Positions 23,701 to 35,555 of a stretch of DNA of 64,000 nucleotides are shown one piece after another; the stretch's first letter is position 1; each line of letters begins with the position of its first letter. A program made the translations under genes and the position numbers. The stretch is from Bryopsis sp. KO-2023 (Eukaryota > Chlorophyta > Ulvophyceae > Bryopsidales > Bryopsidaceae): NCBI GenBank assembly GCA_030272585.1, contig BSYQ01000003.1:5580001-5644000 (forward strand), written 5' to 3'. Below the pieces are notes generated by a model that made no database searches, was not told where the DNA came from, and saw nothing but the letters and a program-made list of their open reading frames with translations.

Positions 23701-25261
23701 CTTCGGCTTGAGATAAAAATTTGGAATCTTGTTTGGAGAAAGACCAATGCTTTCGAGTCTTTTCCTTGACCAAGAATAAAATGTGGTTTATAGGTGGTCA
23801 CATTGTTCCAACGATATGTCCGGGGCGGAAAAATGCTCAACACGGCTGTCAAAAAACCATCCAAAGGGCCCCAAAGATCGGCATCTTTGTTCTTGGAGGA
23901 GTTGGAATCAAGGAGCTCACGAAAGAAAATGATTCAAGAAGATGCGGTCACTTTTCGAGAGGGGCTGGCAAATTTGGCCAAGGAAATCGAGGAGGCCAAG
24001 CCCAAAAATATGCCCCAATTAGTGGAATTTGTACAGAGTGCCGACGCCTACCTTGACAAGTTGGTGGACGAGCACGAGGTTTTAAAATTGGTGCCATGGC
24101 CTGACAGATTTGGATTAATGCGTGAGGCCACCAAACTGTTTAGTGACCTCATGGCGATCAAGGCGAAACTTGGCACCTGGAGGACGAGCGCGAGGAGCGT
24201 GGAGGAGGAGCTGGAGGCAATGGAGAAGTTCACGGTAAGCAGTTTTTTTCAAAATGGGTGCTTCGTATAAAAAAAACAACGAACACCACAGAAGATGTCT
24301 AGGGCACCTTATAAATTTCGACTATAAAAAACAAAGCCCTGCAGGCGGACTGAGCTCGACGACACTAACACCAATATAAAACTTGGTGTTATTTTCTTTG
24401 TGACAAATTTCTGGATTGGCTTGGGCACGCTGTCAAGCAGTTTGGTTCTTTTATACCAGCTCTTTTCAAACGTTTGATTTCACAGCAAAATATGATTTGG
24501 AGTACAAGTGAGCACTTTCCTGAGCAGCCAGTTTTTTTTGTTGTTGCTCCCTTTACAGAATCAAAACAACATCGTTTATGTGCATTAACACTTCCCAGTC
24601 TTACTCTATTGGAGCAATAAATCCAGTCAACTGGTTTTCTTATTCACATATACTCATGGTGTTCGATTGATAACATTTCTATTATCAGATGCCTCGAGTT
24701 CATTTCCCAATTGATTTTTTTTTTCTACCGTTGGATTTTCAGCGAGCCACAGTGGAGCGGATGGACCTCCTACAACAGAAGGAAACGACTGTCGCAGAGA
24801 AGTTCACCAAGGCTGGCCTTCCGTGGAAGGTCGGCGTTTGGAAGGAGGTCCGCTCCGCTGCCCTCCACCTCCTCGCGCAGTACACTACCCTTGTCCTCCA
24901 GGCAGCCAACAGAGACTTGTCATCTTCCCGATCAGCCAGGATTCTAAAAGGTGCATGGAAAGCATTATCATTATATCCACACTAAAAACTGCTTTTGTAC
25001 TCATGATCAATCATTGACAGCTGTTTTTGTCCCCCCTTGCCTTCAAAATAAGGGAAAAAAGAAGATCGAAATGGACCTGTAGGAGTACAAGATTCATTTG
25101 AAATGTTTATGCTTACCTTTTAATGTGGTTTTTTTGTTTCAGGGTCAATCGCATTTACATACCTTGTCCATGCATTTGTCGGCGGCCTGTGCCCAAGATG
25201 CACAGAGCTTTTTTCTACTCTGGTGGAGGTGGCACAGAAGTGTCTACCACCACTTCAGTAG
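20778..25261 (+). CDS. CHUP1: CHUP1-like chloroplast-positioning protein with proline-rich repeats
   Basis: Proposed exons: 20778-20798, 21075-21207, 22321-22748, 22882-23325, 23794-24234, 24743-24950 and 25143-25261 (about 597 aa, in phase). The last three match the conserved C-terminal domain of plant CHUP1, the outer-envelope protein that drives actin-based chloroplast movement. Matching segments are VVTLFQRYVRGGK, QLVEFVQSADAYLDKLVDE, VLKLVPWPDRFGLMREA and AFTYLVHAFVGGL. Before it lies a Pro-rich region with four 22-residue repeats (SSGAPxPP...KxIPxPP), as profilin/actin-binding proteins often have. No N-terminal hydrophobic anchor or long coiled coil of the plant CHUP1 kind is visible in this model. 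Exons 1-3 rest on phase and the TATA box only. The C-terminal assignment is strong. Confidence 0.75.
21063..21097. repeat. Hairpin across a splice acceptor of the CHUP1-like gene
   Basis: Arms 21063-21076 (ctgctttcctagtc) and 21083-21097 (gactaggaaaagcag) pair with one bulge around a six-base loop. The proposed acceptor AG at 21073-21074 lies inside the left arm, so folding could hide the splice site. Confidence 0.65.
23027..23290 (+). repeat. Four 66-bp tandem repeats coding for proline-rich units
   Basis: Units begin near 23027, 23093, 23159 and 23225, each encoding about 22 residues with SSGA and IPxPP cores. They lie within the CHUP1-like coding sequence. Silent and replacement differences show that they are not very recent. 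Confidence 0.85.
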
Positions 25262-27086
25262 TTTTTTTTCTCTTGTTTTTTTTTCCTTGCTAGATGTTGT
25301 ATGTGCATGTGGGGCATTAGGCCCTGATTGTCGGTTGGCCTCCCAATTTTTCTGACCGCGATCTTGCCCAGGGGGTTTCTGGGAGGTTTACCCCTGGGAA
25401 GTAGACAAAAAAAATGTAAAATACTTCTTCAACAATACATATTGTGAATTTCAATATGTCTTTTTCCTTGGGGGGGGGGCAGAACTCACAAGACGTTGTT
25501 TAGCATTCTCTCCAAACTAGCACAAATATCACCAGTGATATGTTACGGATGGCCTTTGCAAGAGGATCTGTTGCACTGAATTCTACAAAATAAACTAAAA
25601 ATTGTACATAGATATGTACATCTAAAGGCAACATTTTTCTTCATTGACTTCTGGGTTTTTGCATGTTATCAATCAACACATGCATTCTAATAGAAAAGCA
25701 TAGTGTATGGTCTGAAAAAACCTCTAGATAATGACTCTTTGATACTTACGGCCATGCTTGGATGAAAATCGTACAAAAATGGAATGAGATGCACCTCATA
25801 GACGAGTTTCTGGACGACAGGGAGCATTTACAACCCTCCACTGAAAGCAGACTCGCTCTAGGACACATTGCCATTTTGAGCATTTGACTTGGGGTCCTGA
25901 AATTTGGACACCAACAGGTTCAGAAATCAAGCTATTATTATTGTTTCCCGAATCCCACACATTTATTTGACTCATTGAAAAACGATCTGACAGTTTTCCA
26001 AAAACTTTTGTGGAGAATAGGACACAAAGCAACCCCCAAAAGAACCCTGAATCAACTGGCAGGGTTTACTACATTTCCCTTTGCCGGCACCTAAACCAAG
26101 AAGGCAACTTTGAGCCCCTTTATAAAATTTGAATTTCGATTTTTCCCAGCATGAATTGATATTTGGGAAGGAAAAAAAAAATACCTCCGTCTAAACCGCT
26201 CCTCTATTCCGCATCTCATTGGCACATTTTGGAAAACAAGTTCTGGTGAACTGGACACAGCACCTGTGGCAAGCATTCACAAGGTTGATTTCAGACTTGT
26301 TTCACTTTTTGACTCGGTGTAAAAGTCCAGCAGCATAGATCCTCTGTTTTCTTAACCAAAACAGAAACACAAAGAATATGCAGCCAAACGAAAAGCATTT
26401 TGAAAAAAAGTGTTCCGATGTAACAAAGATCCTTCAAAGTTCTAAGCACCACAAACACCCATCGAGGCAATATATCCTCCACAATCCCATGCTTCTTTCC
26501 AGGCCAATTGCCACCTTGCAAGAGGCCTTAAACAAACAGGTTACACACTCGCCCCATTGGCCGCAGTTTCTTCCGTTTGCTTTTTCTTTCGCGTTCCGTA
26601 TCGAACACGAATCCACCCTGCGACAAGTACCTGCATGCTCGCAATGGTGATCACCGCCGCCAATTCCAGCAACAGAGCACAGCCCCCATGATGATTCGCT
26701 TCCAGATCTGGAAGCGACGGGCCATGGCCGCTGGTCAGCGGATCAACTGCCTCCTCCCCCGCCAAGAATTTCTTGATCAAACACAACCACCACGTCCCTC
26801 CCTCAATCCACCACACAGCTCGACACTATCACATCATATCATTTCGTTCTGGGAATCTGGAATCGTTTTGCGCTTGAGTAGTGGGTCATCATACACAGGA
26901 TCGCTCACAGGCATCGTCCGCTAACGAGAGTCACCAGCTATTTGTTTGTGGAGGGTGGCTCATCATTGATTGATTGATTGGTTGACCGATCGATGAACTT
27001 CCATTCATGTTCTTGTTGTGCACTCTTACCGATGTGACAGCTCCTCTATAGAGTAGGTACTGACAGTGATCGTTCTTCTTTTAAGC
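25262..27086. other. Intergenic region
   Basis: 3' flank of the CHUP1-like gene and upstream region of the beta-helix gene. It includes a ten-base G run near 25473. Frames around 26380-26920 are short, overlap on both strands and are not recognised; an early exon of the beta-helix gene could be among them. Confidence 0.35.
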
Positions 27087-28101
27087 AGTGTCACTGGTGC
27101 AAGTTCGATTCCTCGAAAATGTTGCAACGAGAGGTGGCGGGGCGATCGATATGAAAGACAGAACTTTGGAGTGCACATCGTGCCGTTTTGATTTCAACAA
27201 GGAGCCCTGGGTTTTGGGGGAATGAATTCGGATCTGGAGGTGCCATAAGAGCGCTGTCGAGTTCCAATCTGACCCTTGCAAATACCACCATCGTTGGATG
27301 CATGGAAACCCAATCTGGGGGAGGGGTATCTCTGGAGGATGCGATCTTCCATGGCGAAAATGTGACCATCATGAACAACACTGCCATTTTCTGAATGAAG
27401 GTGGTCTGGCGACACATTTCCCAGCTAATTTTCCTTTGAGATGCAGATCCTGCAGCTTTCAGGGGAACAAGGCAAGAAAAGGAGGTGAGATATGCTCTTT
27501 ACATGCGACACAGACAGGATCGATCGAGAGCTGGTCATCTTGAAAACGTAGCATTGGCAAATGGTAGTTACCATGATTAACCATAGGTTTTATTATAATG
27601 AACAGCTTGCTTCCTTGCCTTCATTGTTTTTCCGAAGCTTTTTTTTGGGTATGTGTGCACCTCAGGTGGAATCAGCATTTCAGCAGAGGATAAAATTGCC
27701 AACCTTTGGAGGCCACCTCTCCAGTGAAAAGTCAGCACCAGCTTTTCGAGCTATTGGTCGATTGCAAGCATCTCCTGGATGAATCCGAGTCACCTGGACC
27801 TCACCTGTTGCTGGAAAGCACAACCTTTGACAGGAACATAGCAGAGGATTCCGGGTCTGACATTTTTCTCACTGGATTCAAGAATGACATTTGCTGCGAC
27901 GATGAGTGCTGGAGCGTTGCTAGTGCATTGGAGGAGGGACTAGAGAAATACTGCTCTAAATCCCTGCTGCCATGTCCTGTGGAGGTCTCACGCCGCTGGG
28001 GTTGGATTGTGTGGGGGGCAGATAGTTATCTTATAAGAAACGATGGAAACTCTGCTGGATGCCCCCACTCGGATTCTATCCTTTTTTTTTTAGAACTTTA
28101 G
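27087..28101 (+). pseudogene. Fragmented right-handed beta-helix (POMP-repeat-like) gene
   Basis: Plus-strand frames read as typical beta-helix coils: VRFLENVATRGGGAIDM, GSGGAIRALSSSNLTLANTT, GGGVSLEDAIFHGENVTIMN and later STTFDRNIAEDSGSDIF. The motif FxxNxAxxGGGAI is that of polymorphic-membrane-protein repeats found in many algal surface proteins. The reading frame changes where no intron is obvious: in the G-run near 27217, in the T-run near 27390 and probably near 27700. That means either a decaying gene or homopolymer sequencing errors. The N-terminus with its expected signal peptide was not found. A donor at 27484 and an acceptor near 27665 may be real. Confidence 0.5.
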
Positions 28102-30316
28102 TGGAAATTCTTGTGGAAGTTTAGTGGGGTGTTTGAACCACTGCAATATATGTCATCAAACATTGTTCTTCAAGGTGCTGCCCACTGTGAGGTCAATGAC
28201 TAGTTGGATAGTGCAGTTTCAGATTCACAACATCACAACAGAATCCGGAATAACTCAAAAACACCAATTGAATTGAATTGAATTGAAGTGAATTGAATTG
28301 AATTGAATTGAATTGAACAGCAAAAGAAAAAACAGCAGGAGGATATGAAGGTTAGATTTATGACAGCAGATTCCTTATGGTACCAGCATATTTCCAGATC
28401 AAATTGTGTGTGCAAATGTGCTTTTGCTATTGTCGATTCAGAAAATAAGTTTGAAACTTTATGAGATTCAAGCCAAAAGAAAAAAATCCTCTGGTCACTC
28501 CTGCATCCATCAATCAAATCAATAATTATCAGATTTTATTCGCCTGTTTTTTGTGCCATGAAAACGACTCAGCAATTATTGGAGAACATGCCCCAGATGT
28601 GTAAAAACTTTCGGCTCACAAACTGTAGATACATAATTAAATTTTTTGGAATCGTGGGGTATCCCACCGGTGATGAAGTGGGACTATGTTTGCCGAAAAA
28701 AATAGCAAACATTTCTTTCTGATTGTTATTTTTTATTTATATTTATTTTTCCAGAAGCAAAATGCTCAGGAAAGGCACACATCCACACATTGCTCCAAAT
28801 GCTTTTCAGCAAATCATCTTAATTCTCACTACTTTCTCGTGTCGTTACAATCCTCTGAGCTCTTTTTTTTTTGTCTCAGCTCAGCTCTTTTTTTTTTCTC
28901 TTTTTTTTTCTGTCTCACTATTTTGAACATATTCCCTTCTAACACTCATCCAAAAAAAACCACATTCACACATTGTCGAAGCAAAAATTGCTTCCGACAC
29001 ACATCAACACACACACAAGCCCTCCCTGATCAAATAATTCAGTCTGCATCCCACCCCTCCGAAGTACTATGAACAAGAAAAAAAAGAAAGAAAAAAGAAA
29101 CAAGTCCGGTCCATATTTTGAATCCCATCATATTCAAATATTTTTTTTAGGGGGGAGGATATAGTGTGTTTTTTTTCTCTCGTTCCTCAAGTTATTCCAT
29201 TTCTGGAAAAGTTAATGCAAAAATCAGAGGCCCCCCCACCAGCCGAAAGCCAAGCAATGCATCCGATTCGATACGAATTCTAAAAATAGATTCTGGGGCT
29301 GGGGTCCGATTTTTGTTCAAATTTTCGAAAATTTTCATTGACGCTCACATTGAAAAATGCCAACACCCCTCGCCCAGTTGATAAAACTCTCTTGCCAGAT
29401 TTTCAGCCGTTCCCTTGGGCTGCTCTAAGCCCTCCCTTGAAAAACCCCAGTCCAAATTGAAAAGAAAAGAAAAAAAAAAGAAAAAAAAAAGAAAAAAAGG
29501 GCAGGAGGAGGACAACCAAACGTGCTACTTGCTATTTTTATCCAAAAGAAAAATGTAAAAATCCTATACACAGGGCAACCCTGATTTTCTTTGTTTTTGG
29601 ATGCCAACGATTTCGCCAGAACCTCTCATCAATCCCCATTGTTTTGTTTTTGTGAAAGAAATCAACCCTTTCTTTTTTTTTGTTGTTTTTTTTCCTGACA
29701 TTTTTTTTTTTTTCGGCCACTGCTTTCACCGTTGCTTTCATCAATCCCATTTTTTCCCCTATTTTTTTTTTAGTTTGGTTTGAAAAGAAAAACAACCCAG
29801 CAGAACACCGGGAAAATTTCATTAAAAATCAAATACAAACTTCAAAAACTTTCTCTCGGCTTTTGTTGCAGATTTTCTTTTTGATAGAAGTACCGATGCC
29901 ATGCTTAAAACACAAAAAAAAGAGAAAAAAAAAAGCGAAACTACTGAAAAACAGAAAGAGGGGCAAAAAGGAAAAGCCAGCACGAAATAACCGATTAATA
30001 AATTGGTCAACCTTTTCCTCCAGAGCATCCACTTTTTTTCAAGTAGTCAATAGAGGAAAAAGCATTTTTTTCGGGGGGCCCCTTTCAAATTCCCAAGGTT
30101 TTTTTCTTGCGACTTCATTATATTTGCCCCTCTTTCTTTTTCAAACCTTTTTTTTTTTTCTTTAATTTCTCTTTTCGACCCTTTCTTCTCTATTCCATTC
30201 CATGGATTCTTTTTTAGGTGTTGGGATATAAAAATAGAAGAGGGATATGGCTTCAAAGGAGTTTTTGATTGCACTCTCTTTTTTTTGTTTAAACATCGGT
30301 TTGGCAACAAAAGGAA
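28102..30316. other. Intergenic region
   Basis: About 2.2 kb of mostly A- and T-rich DNA with long T and A runs and no supported gene. It carries a pentanucleotide microsatellite. The left end is the flank of the beta-helix gene and the right end is the 3' flank of the PABP-like gene. Confidence 0.55.
28264..28316. repeat. (AATTG)n microsatellite
   Basis: About ten copies of the pentamer in a row with one interruption (gaagtg). Confidence 0.9.
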
Positions 30317-32354
30317 TTAATGCCCAGCCGGGCCCACCCCCCCTTGCCCCACAGGAAGAACCCCCATCATAGTATAGGGCGCTGACTGACCAAGCATATT
30401 GGAAAATCCTCCTGCGCCATTGGATGGCCAGTAGTAGGGTTGATTCCACATCCCACCCTGAACATATCAACCAAAAAGCAAAACTTTAGCACGCCAGGCA
30501 GCTCACAAAATCCATAACTTAATTATAAAAAAAACAGAAGAGCCTTACGCGCCCCAAGCAGCCAATTTTTTCAAAAAAAAACTTAGGGATTTCCTCACCA
30601 CTCCATGCTGAAACATGACATCATTCAGCTCTTCGGAAATCGGCTGCAATCTGACACCAGCTGGCGAACCGTCCGCCGCCATCCCCATCGACAAGTTTGC
30701 AAATCCATTCTGCGCTTGAGGCGGCTCTTGGGAACCCTGACTGGGAACCGGGTACTGATAACCGGGGAAACACGGTTGTTGATACTGAAAGTTTGGCATC
30801 ATGGCTGGGGTCGGGGGGGAGGCCGGATTCATTGCACCGCCGCCTCCTCCTTTCCGCATGCCCAGAGACACCGACACTCGTCGGCCTCCGATTCGACTGA
30901 GGTGCATTTCCTGGACAGCTTTGTGGGCAGATTCCAAATTTTCAAAGTGCACGAATCCGAATCCTCGGCTTTTCCCATCTCGCATGAGCGCAATCTGCGA
31001 TTTTCGAAAAGAAACAGGGTGTCTGAAATCTACGGAACAGCTGCCCAGGAGTTTTATCCCCCGGTCATAGCTTGAAGAGAGGAGGAGTGGTGAGTGGTTT
31101 GTTGCTGGATGATCTCAACACTTGAGTGATTTTTTTGAAAAAAAAATGTTGAATTAATGAGGTTACCTTGGACACCAGGATTTTTCCAAATTGCTGGAAC
31201 AAAGAGCGGAGATCCACTTCGTTGGTGCTGTATGGCAAGTTTTTGACCACCACTGTTTCACCGCAGGCTGGCATTTTAGACTCCGCTTGCTGTTTCTCGG
31301 CGATCCTTCGGGAGGAAAAAAAAAGGAACAATACCCAGTGAAAACCCCAACCGTCAAATTGAAATCAAAAAATCCCAGTTGCACATTGGGATTTTTATTT
31401 ATAGTCTATGATCGATTCTTGATCAGTGTGAACCGGGTTGCACACAGAAAAATTGTAAAGAAATATTTCTTCAAGGTCCGCGTTTATGGAGTGTGCAGCA
31501 GCAACAGTTTTTGCATTACCATCCGGCCAGAATGCGCGATCGCTCTTCTTTAGTCTGCGCCGCCGCCACGTACAGCTTTTTGTTCCCCATGCGCTTCTCG
31601 TTCATGGTCTCCACAGCACGCTGCGCTGCTTCATGGGAGGAAAAATTCACGAAGCCGAAACCTTTCAGACTACCATCCTCCGCCTAGCGACCAACCAAGC
31701 AATCAGCAACAAAACCCAGGGGGGAAGGGGATGATCAGATTTGCCGCACAGCGTTTGATTCCCGACCTGAGCCAGAAAGACGCTGCTGATTTCTCCAAAT
31801 TCGCTGAACAAGTTTTTGAGGGACTGCTCGCTGTCGATGCTGGTGGGGAAGTTGCGGACGTACACGTTTGTGAAACCGGGGCGGCTTTTATCCCTTTCGG
31901 TTTTCGGCACGAATTTCTCGACCACCAGCGTATCGCTCCCCATTATCATTCCATTGGCTTGAGCGATCGCGTGGGTGGACGCCTCCGGCGTAGCGTACTG
32001 AATGTAGCCGTAGCGCAGCGACCTCCCCTCCTCATTCTTGACGATTTTAACGGACAGAACTTGCCCGAAGGCGGCAAAGGTGTTCTGTAGCTCCTGCCCG
32101 TCCACCGATGCTGGAAAACCCTGAGATTGCACAGGAAAAAATACCGTAAAAAGCACAGCGGTGTTTCGATCGACATTAACCATCCGCGCAGCAAAAGAGG
32201 AAAGAAGGAAGGTCCTCCTCCACAGCCCACACTCATACAAAAAAAAACTGGGGTTGATGATCGGAGTTCTTAGACTGCCACTTGCCTTGACGAAAACGTT
32301 CGCATTCATCCGCAACTCGATAGGCACATCGCACGTTTCGGCCGCCAGCGGCAT
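30317..32354 (-). CDS. Poly(A)-binding-protein-like protein with three RRMs
   Basis: Six exons: 32354-32286, 32120-31767, 31683-31520, 31305-31167, 30994-30599 and 30457-30317 (420 aa, in phase). Three RNA-recognition motifs correspond to PABP RRM2-RRM4. Their RNP2-like strands are [18 protein letters not shown] and TVVVKNLPY. Their RNP1-like strands are [17 protein letters not shown] and [10 protein letters not shown]. The first RRM begins only about 17 residues after the Met, so RRM1 of a standard PABP is missing from this model. The tail is Gly/Pro/Met-rich ([16 protein letters not shown]) and shows no MLLE domain. The first intron uses a GC donor (AAG|GCAAGT). It probably binds poly(A) or A-rich RNA in the cytoplasm. 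An upstream RRM1 exon was looked for in 32400-33300 and not found. Confidence 0.85.
32281..32286 (-). promoter_or_regulatory. Non-canonical GC-AG splice donor
   Basis: The exon 1/intron 1 border of the PABP-like gene reads AAG|GCAAGT on the minus strand. This is the usual strong form of a GC-AG intron, and it joins in phase to an exon that continues the RRM. Confidence 0.75.
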
Positions 32355-34076
32355 GGTGAGAAATTCTTCCCCTATCGTTTTCTTTTCTTTTTTTTTTTTT
32401 GGTTGGCGTTGGGCCTGACCCCCTACTCACCCCGTATGAAAGACAGATTGCCTACCCAAGATTTTTATCTTCTTTTTTTTTTACCCCCTAGACCTGGCTT
32501 GCGCTAAAAAAAAAGCAAGTGCAGTTTGAGGTCTCCCAACAGCAGTTATCGAGCCTAGGTAAATATTGTTGCGCTGATGACGCTGGGAGTTGCTGGCAAC
32601 TGCAAGTCCACATCAACCACATGTCCGACCCCGATACGTTGAGGAGATAGCTCCAAGGAAAGGAAAAGAAAGCAACACGTGCACTCGACACACCTTCAGC
32701 GATTGGCTGCCTGGAGCTGACTCTCGAATCTGATCGAGGTCGCAGGAAAACTGTTGCCAGGGAGAGAGGAAATCGCTGCGCTGGTTTTTCCACCAGCTGT
32801 TTCTTTCTACTCACCGAACGATAAGACGATTTCTGACCTGAAAAGCACGCCGATGCGCTGAGGAGTTGCCCAACTGACCCAAACCGATTCTACTTTTCTG
32901 CTGTCTGCACACATCATGGTTGTCCAACTAACACTAATAGGTCGAGTGACTTGCAAAGCCTAGGCTGGCCGCCAGGCACGGTTTCTACTTGCAGCCGCCA
33001 ACAACCAACACAAAGCCACGTACACAAAAGACCACGGAACGTAGAACACAAGCGTTTCATTGCATCCTCACAAAAATTAGTCAGTCACTATGCTTCTTGT
33101 CCGACATGACCGCGAGAGGTACAGTTGTGGGGCTCAGTCAGAGTCATTTGTTGGCATTTATCGTTGAATTGGGAAGAATGACTGGATATGTCGAAGGAAA
33201 CACCCTTTTTCTGTCTGTGTGTCGTCCATTGGTTTTGCAAAAACACAGCTTTGTGTTGAACACAAACGTTTAAACACATGTTGCCCTGATGCTTCCGAAG
33301 AAGTTCGATGTGTGTGTGTGTAAGGAAACAAAGGCAGAGCAGAGGAATGAACTTATCCTGTTCACGGCCAGTGCACGACCGGCAGCGTCTGCAAGCAGAC
33401 GTGTTTTTTTCAGCCAGGACAGTAGTGCGGACTCGACCATAGGACAGTTTGATCTGGAGGGGACAAAGTCTGTGTGCATGTTTGATTCGTCATGAAAACT
33501 CCCGATTCTTAACGATTTGTGTAGGTTACGTGTGATATCGTAGTGAGAATGCATCCTTTTAAGTAAGCAGGCACGAGGGTTGATTGTGAGTATTATTTTT
33601 GCATCCATATTGTTCCTTGTCTCTGCAAACATCAAAAGTTTTTGTGCGCAGCAACGTCCCTCGTCTGTTCGAGCTAAGTCTGATCGATTCTTCATTTTTT
33701 ATTCAAGTGGGTGCTCCTCCCTCGTGCCTGTTTTTCTCTCTTCATTGTTTTCCATCAAGTTTTTCCTTCTCTTTGGGTGTGCAGTGGAGCGAATTCATTA
33801 TCCGTCGTAAGTTTTTTCTTTTCTTGGGGAATGCGTCCAGCAAAGAATGGTGCTAATTTCGGCGGTGTGAGCGGATCTAGCAAACAAAAAGCGCTTTGTC
33901 GTATTTTTGGCTCTTTCGCCGTACTTGTTTCGCAAAGCACACACACCGAAACCACCCAATTGCTTTTCGCCTTTTCCCTCGACGCGCGTCAGGAATTCCT
34001 TCCTCCGTTTTGTATTACACTCCGTCTGCAACCCGAGAAGATATAATCGAGTTTGGTTTTTGATATCAGCGCGACG
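32355..34076. promoter_or_regulatory. Divergent region between the PABP-like gene and PETC
   Basis: Promoters of both genes should lie in this 1.7 kb. No sure TATA box was found; gatataatc at 34040 is a weak candidate for PETC. Long frames at 33270-33695 (minus) and 33711-34046 (plus) are not recognised. Confidence 0.4.
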
Positions 34077-35555
34077 ATGGCAGCCACTCAGATGTCTTCC
34101 AGGATGTGCGGTCAATCCGCAGGTTTCGTGTCCAACGGAACCAGGAGTGTTCGTGGCGTGAGGCCTTTGGCTCTCCGCTCCGCCCCCAAGGTCGCCAAGA
34201 AGAACCTCACCGTTTGCATGGCGGCTGCCGCTGGAGAGGACGTTCCTTCCCCCGAGAAGAGAACCGTCATGAACTTGCTCCTCGTTGGTGCCGGAGGTCT
34301 TCCCACCGTGATCATGGGCGGTCCCTACCTCGGTTTCTTCATCCCTAAGGGGTAAGCAAATGAATAGCGACTGTATCGAAACGATATCGCTGCACTCGTA
34401 AAAACGGAGCGTGTGTCGTTCCCTCGCGAGTACGCTGCTCGGAATTGAACAGGGGTGCTTTGATGCGGCTTTTCTGGAGTCACCTCGTACAGCTAGGGTC
34501 CATTGGCACTGCCAACAGAAGCTTTGATTAGTACTCGTTCAGCAGACAACCCACTTCCTAGCCGGAGGAGTAGTCATTCTGGGCACACCGCAGCCTTTCG
34601 TGCGTTTTCGGAATGCTGTCGCAGAGACCTAAATACGCGCGTTGGTGTTTTTGCTCATTGCAGTGCCGGTGGTGGTGGAGGTGCCCAGCCAGCAAAGGAT
34701 GCCCTCGGTAACGATGTCACCGTCTCGAGCTGGACCAAGACTCACCTTCCCGGGGACCACTCCCTCTCCCAGGGTCTGAAGGGAGATCCCACTTACCTCA
34801 TCGTCAAGGAGGACGGAAGCTTGGAGGACTTCGGTTTGAACGCTGTCTGCACCCATTTGGGTTGTGTCGTCCCATGGGTTGGGGTAAGTCTTTTCTTGGT
34901 GGATATTTCGATAAGTAATGAATTGAGGGAAAGGGGAATTATAGGAAAGACTAGATATGTTTTCTAACATATCTGGAAGTAAGGATTTCTGGGTTCAAGC
35001 AGCAGCTCCACTGCTGCTTAGGGTGGTCAGTTCAACTGGAAAAAGAATCAATGCCTCTTTTTTCTGAAAGTCTAAGAAATCCTTAGGCTCTCCCAAAAGT
35101 AATCGCTTCTTGTTCAGCGCCCAACAGGGGGCAGCTCTCTATAACCTCTGAGGACATGGGGTACGTGGGAGGGATTAAAAAATACAGGACAAACAGTGCC
35201 TCTCAGTGGAAAATATATGCCGGAAATAATTTTCACCATTACATTCTTCATTATTTTTCGAAAGCATTTGAAGGGAGTAAAAACTACCATGCACCACCAT
35301 GCATGGTTTGCCCCCAAGGGTTGGAAGGTCGGTTTTTTGACATCAATTGTTTGACCTGTGGTGATTTAGGCTGAGAACAAGTTCAAGTGCCCTTGCCACG
35401 GTTCTCAATACAACAACCAAGGAAAGGTCATCCGTGGACCTGCTCCTCTTTCCCTGGCATTGGCTCACTGCGAAGTCGATGACTCCGGAAAGGTCCTGTT
35501 CTCCACTTGGTCCGAGACTGACTTCAGGACTAACACCGCTCCATGGTGGAAGTAA
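34077..35555 (+). CDS. PETC: Rieske iron-sulfur protein of the cytochrome b6f complex
   Basis: Carries electrons from plastoquinol to cytochrome f in the thylakoid. Exons 34077-34351, 34664-34883 and 35370-35555 give 226 aa. A Ser/Arg-rich plastid transit peptide is followed by one membrane helix ([20 protein letters not shown]), a Gly-rich hinge (GAGGGGG), and the Rieske fold with both 2Fe-2S motifs, CTHLGC and CPCHGSQY. It ends [10 protein letters not shown], as in green plants. All cluster ligands are present. Length and sequence are ordinary for a green-lineage PETC. Confidence 0.97.

Noticed and set aside
26541-26816. Minus-strand 91-codon frame with a hydrophobic stretch
   Set aside because: Considered as a small membrane protein, but both strands are open here and there is no similarity or promoter.
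33270-33695. Minus-strand 141-codon frame upstream of PETC
   Set aside because: No recognisable domain and no splice or promoter support.
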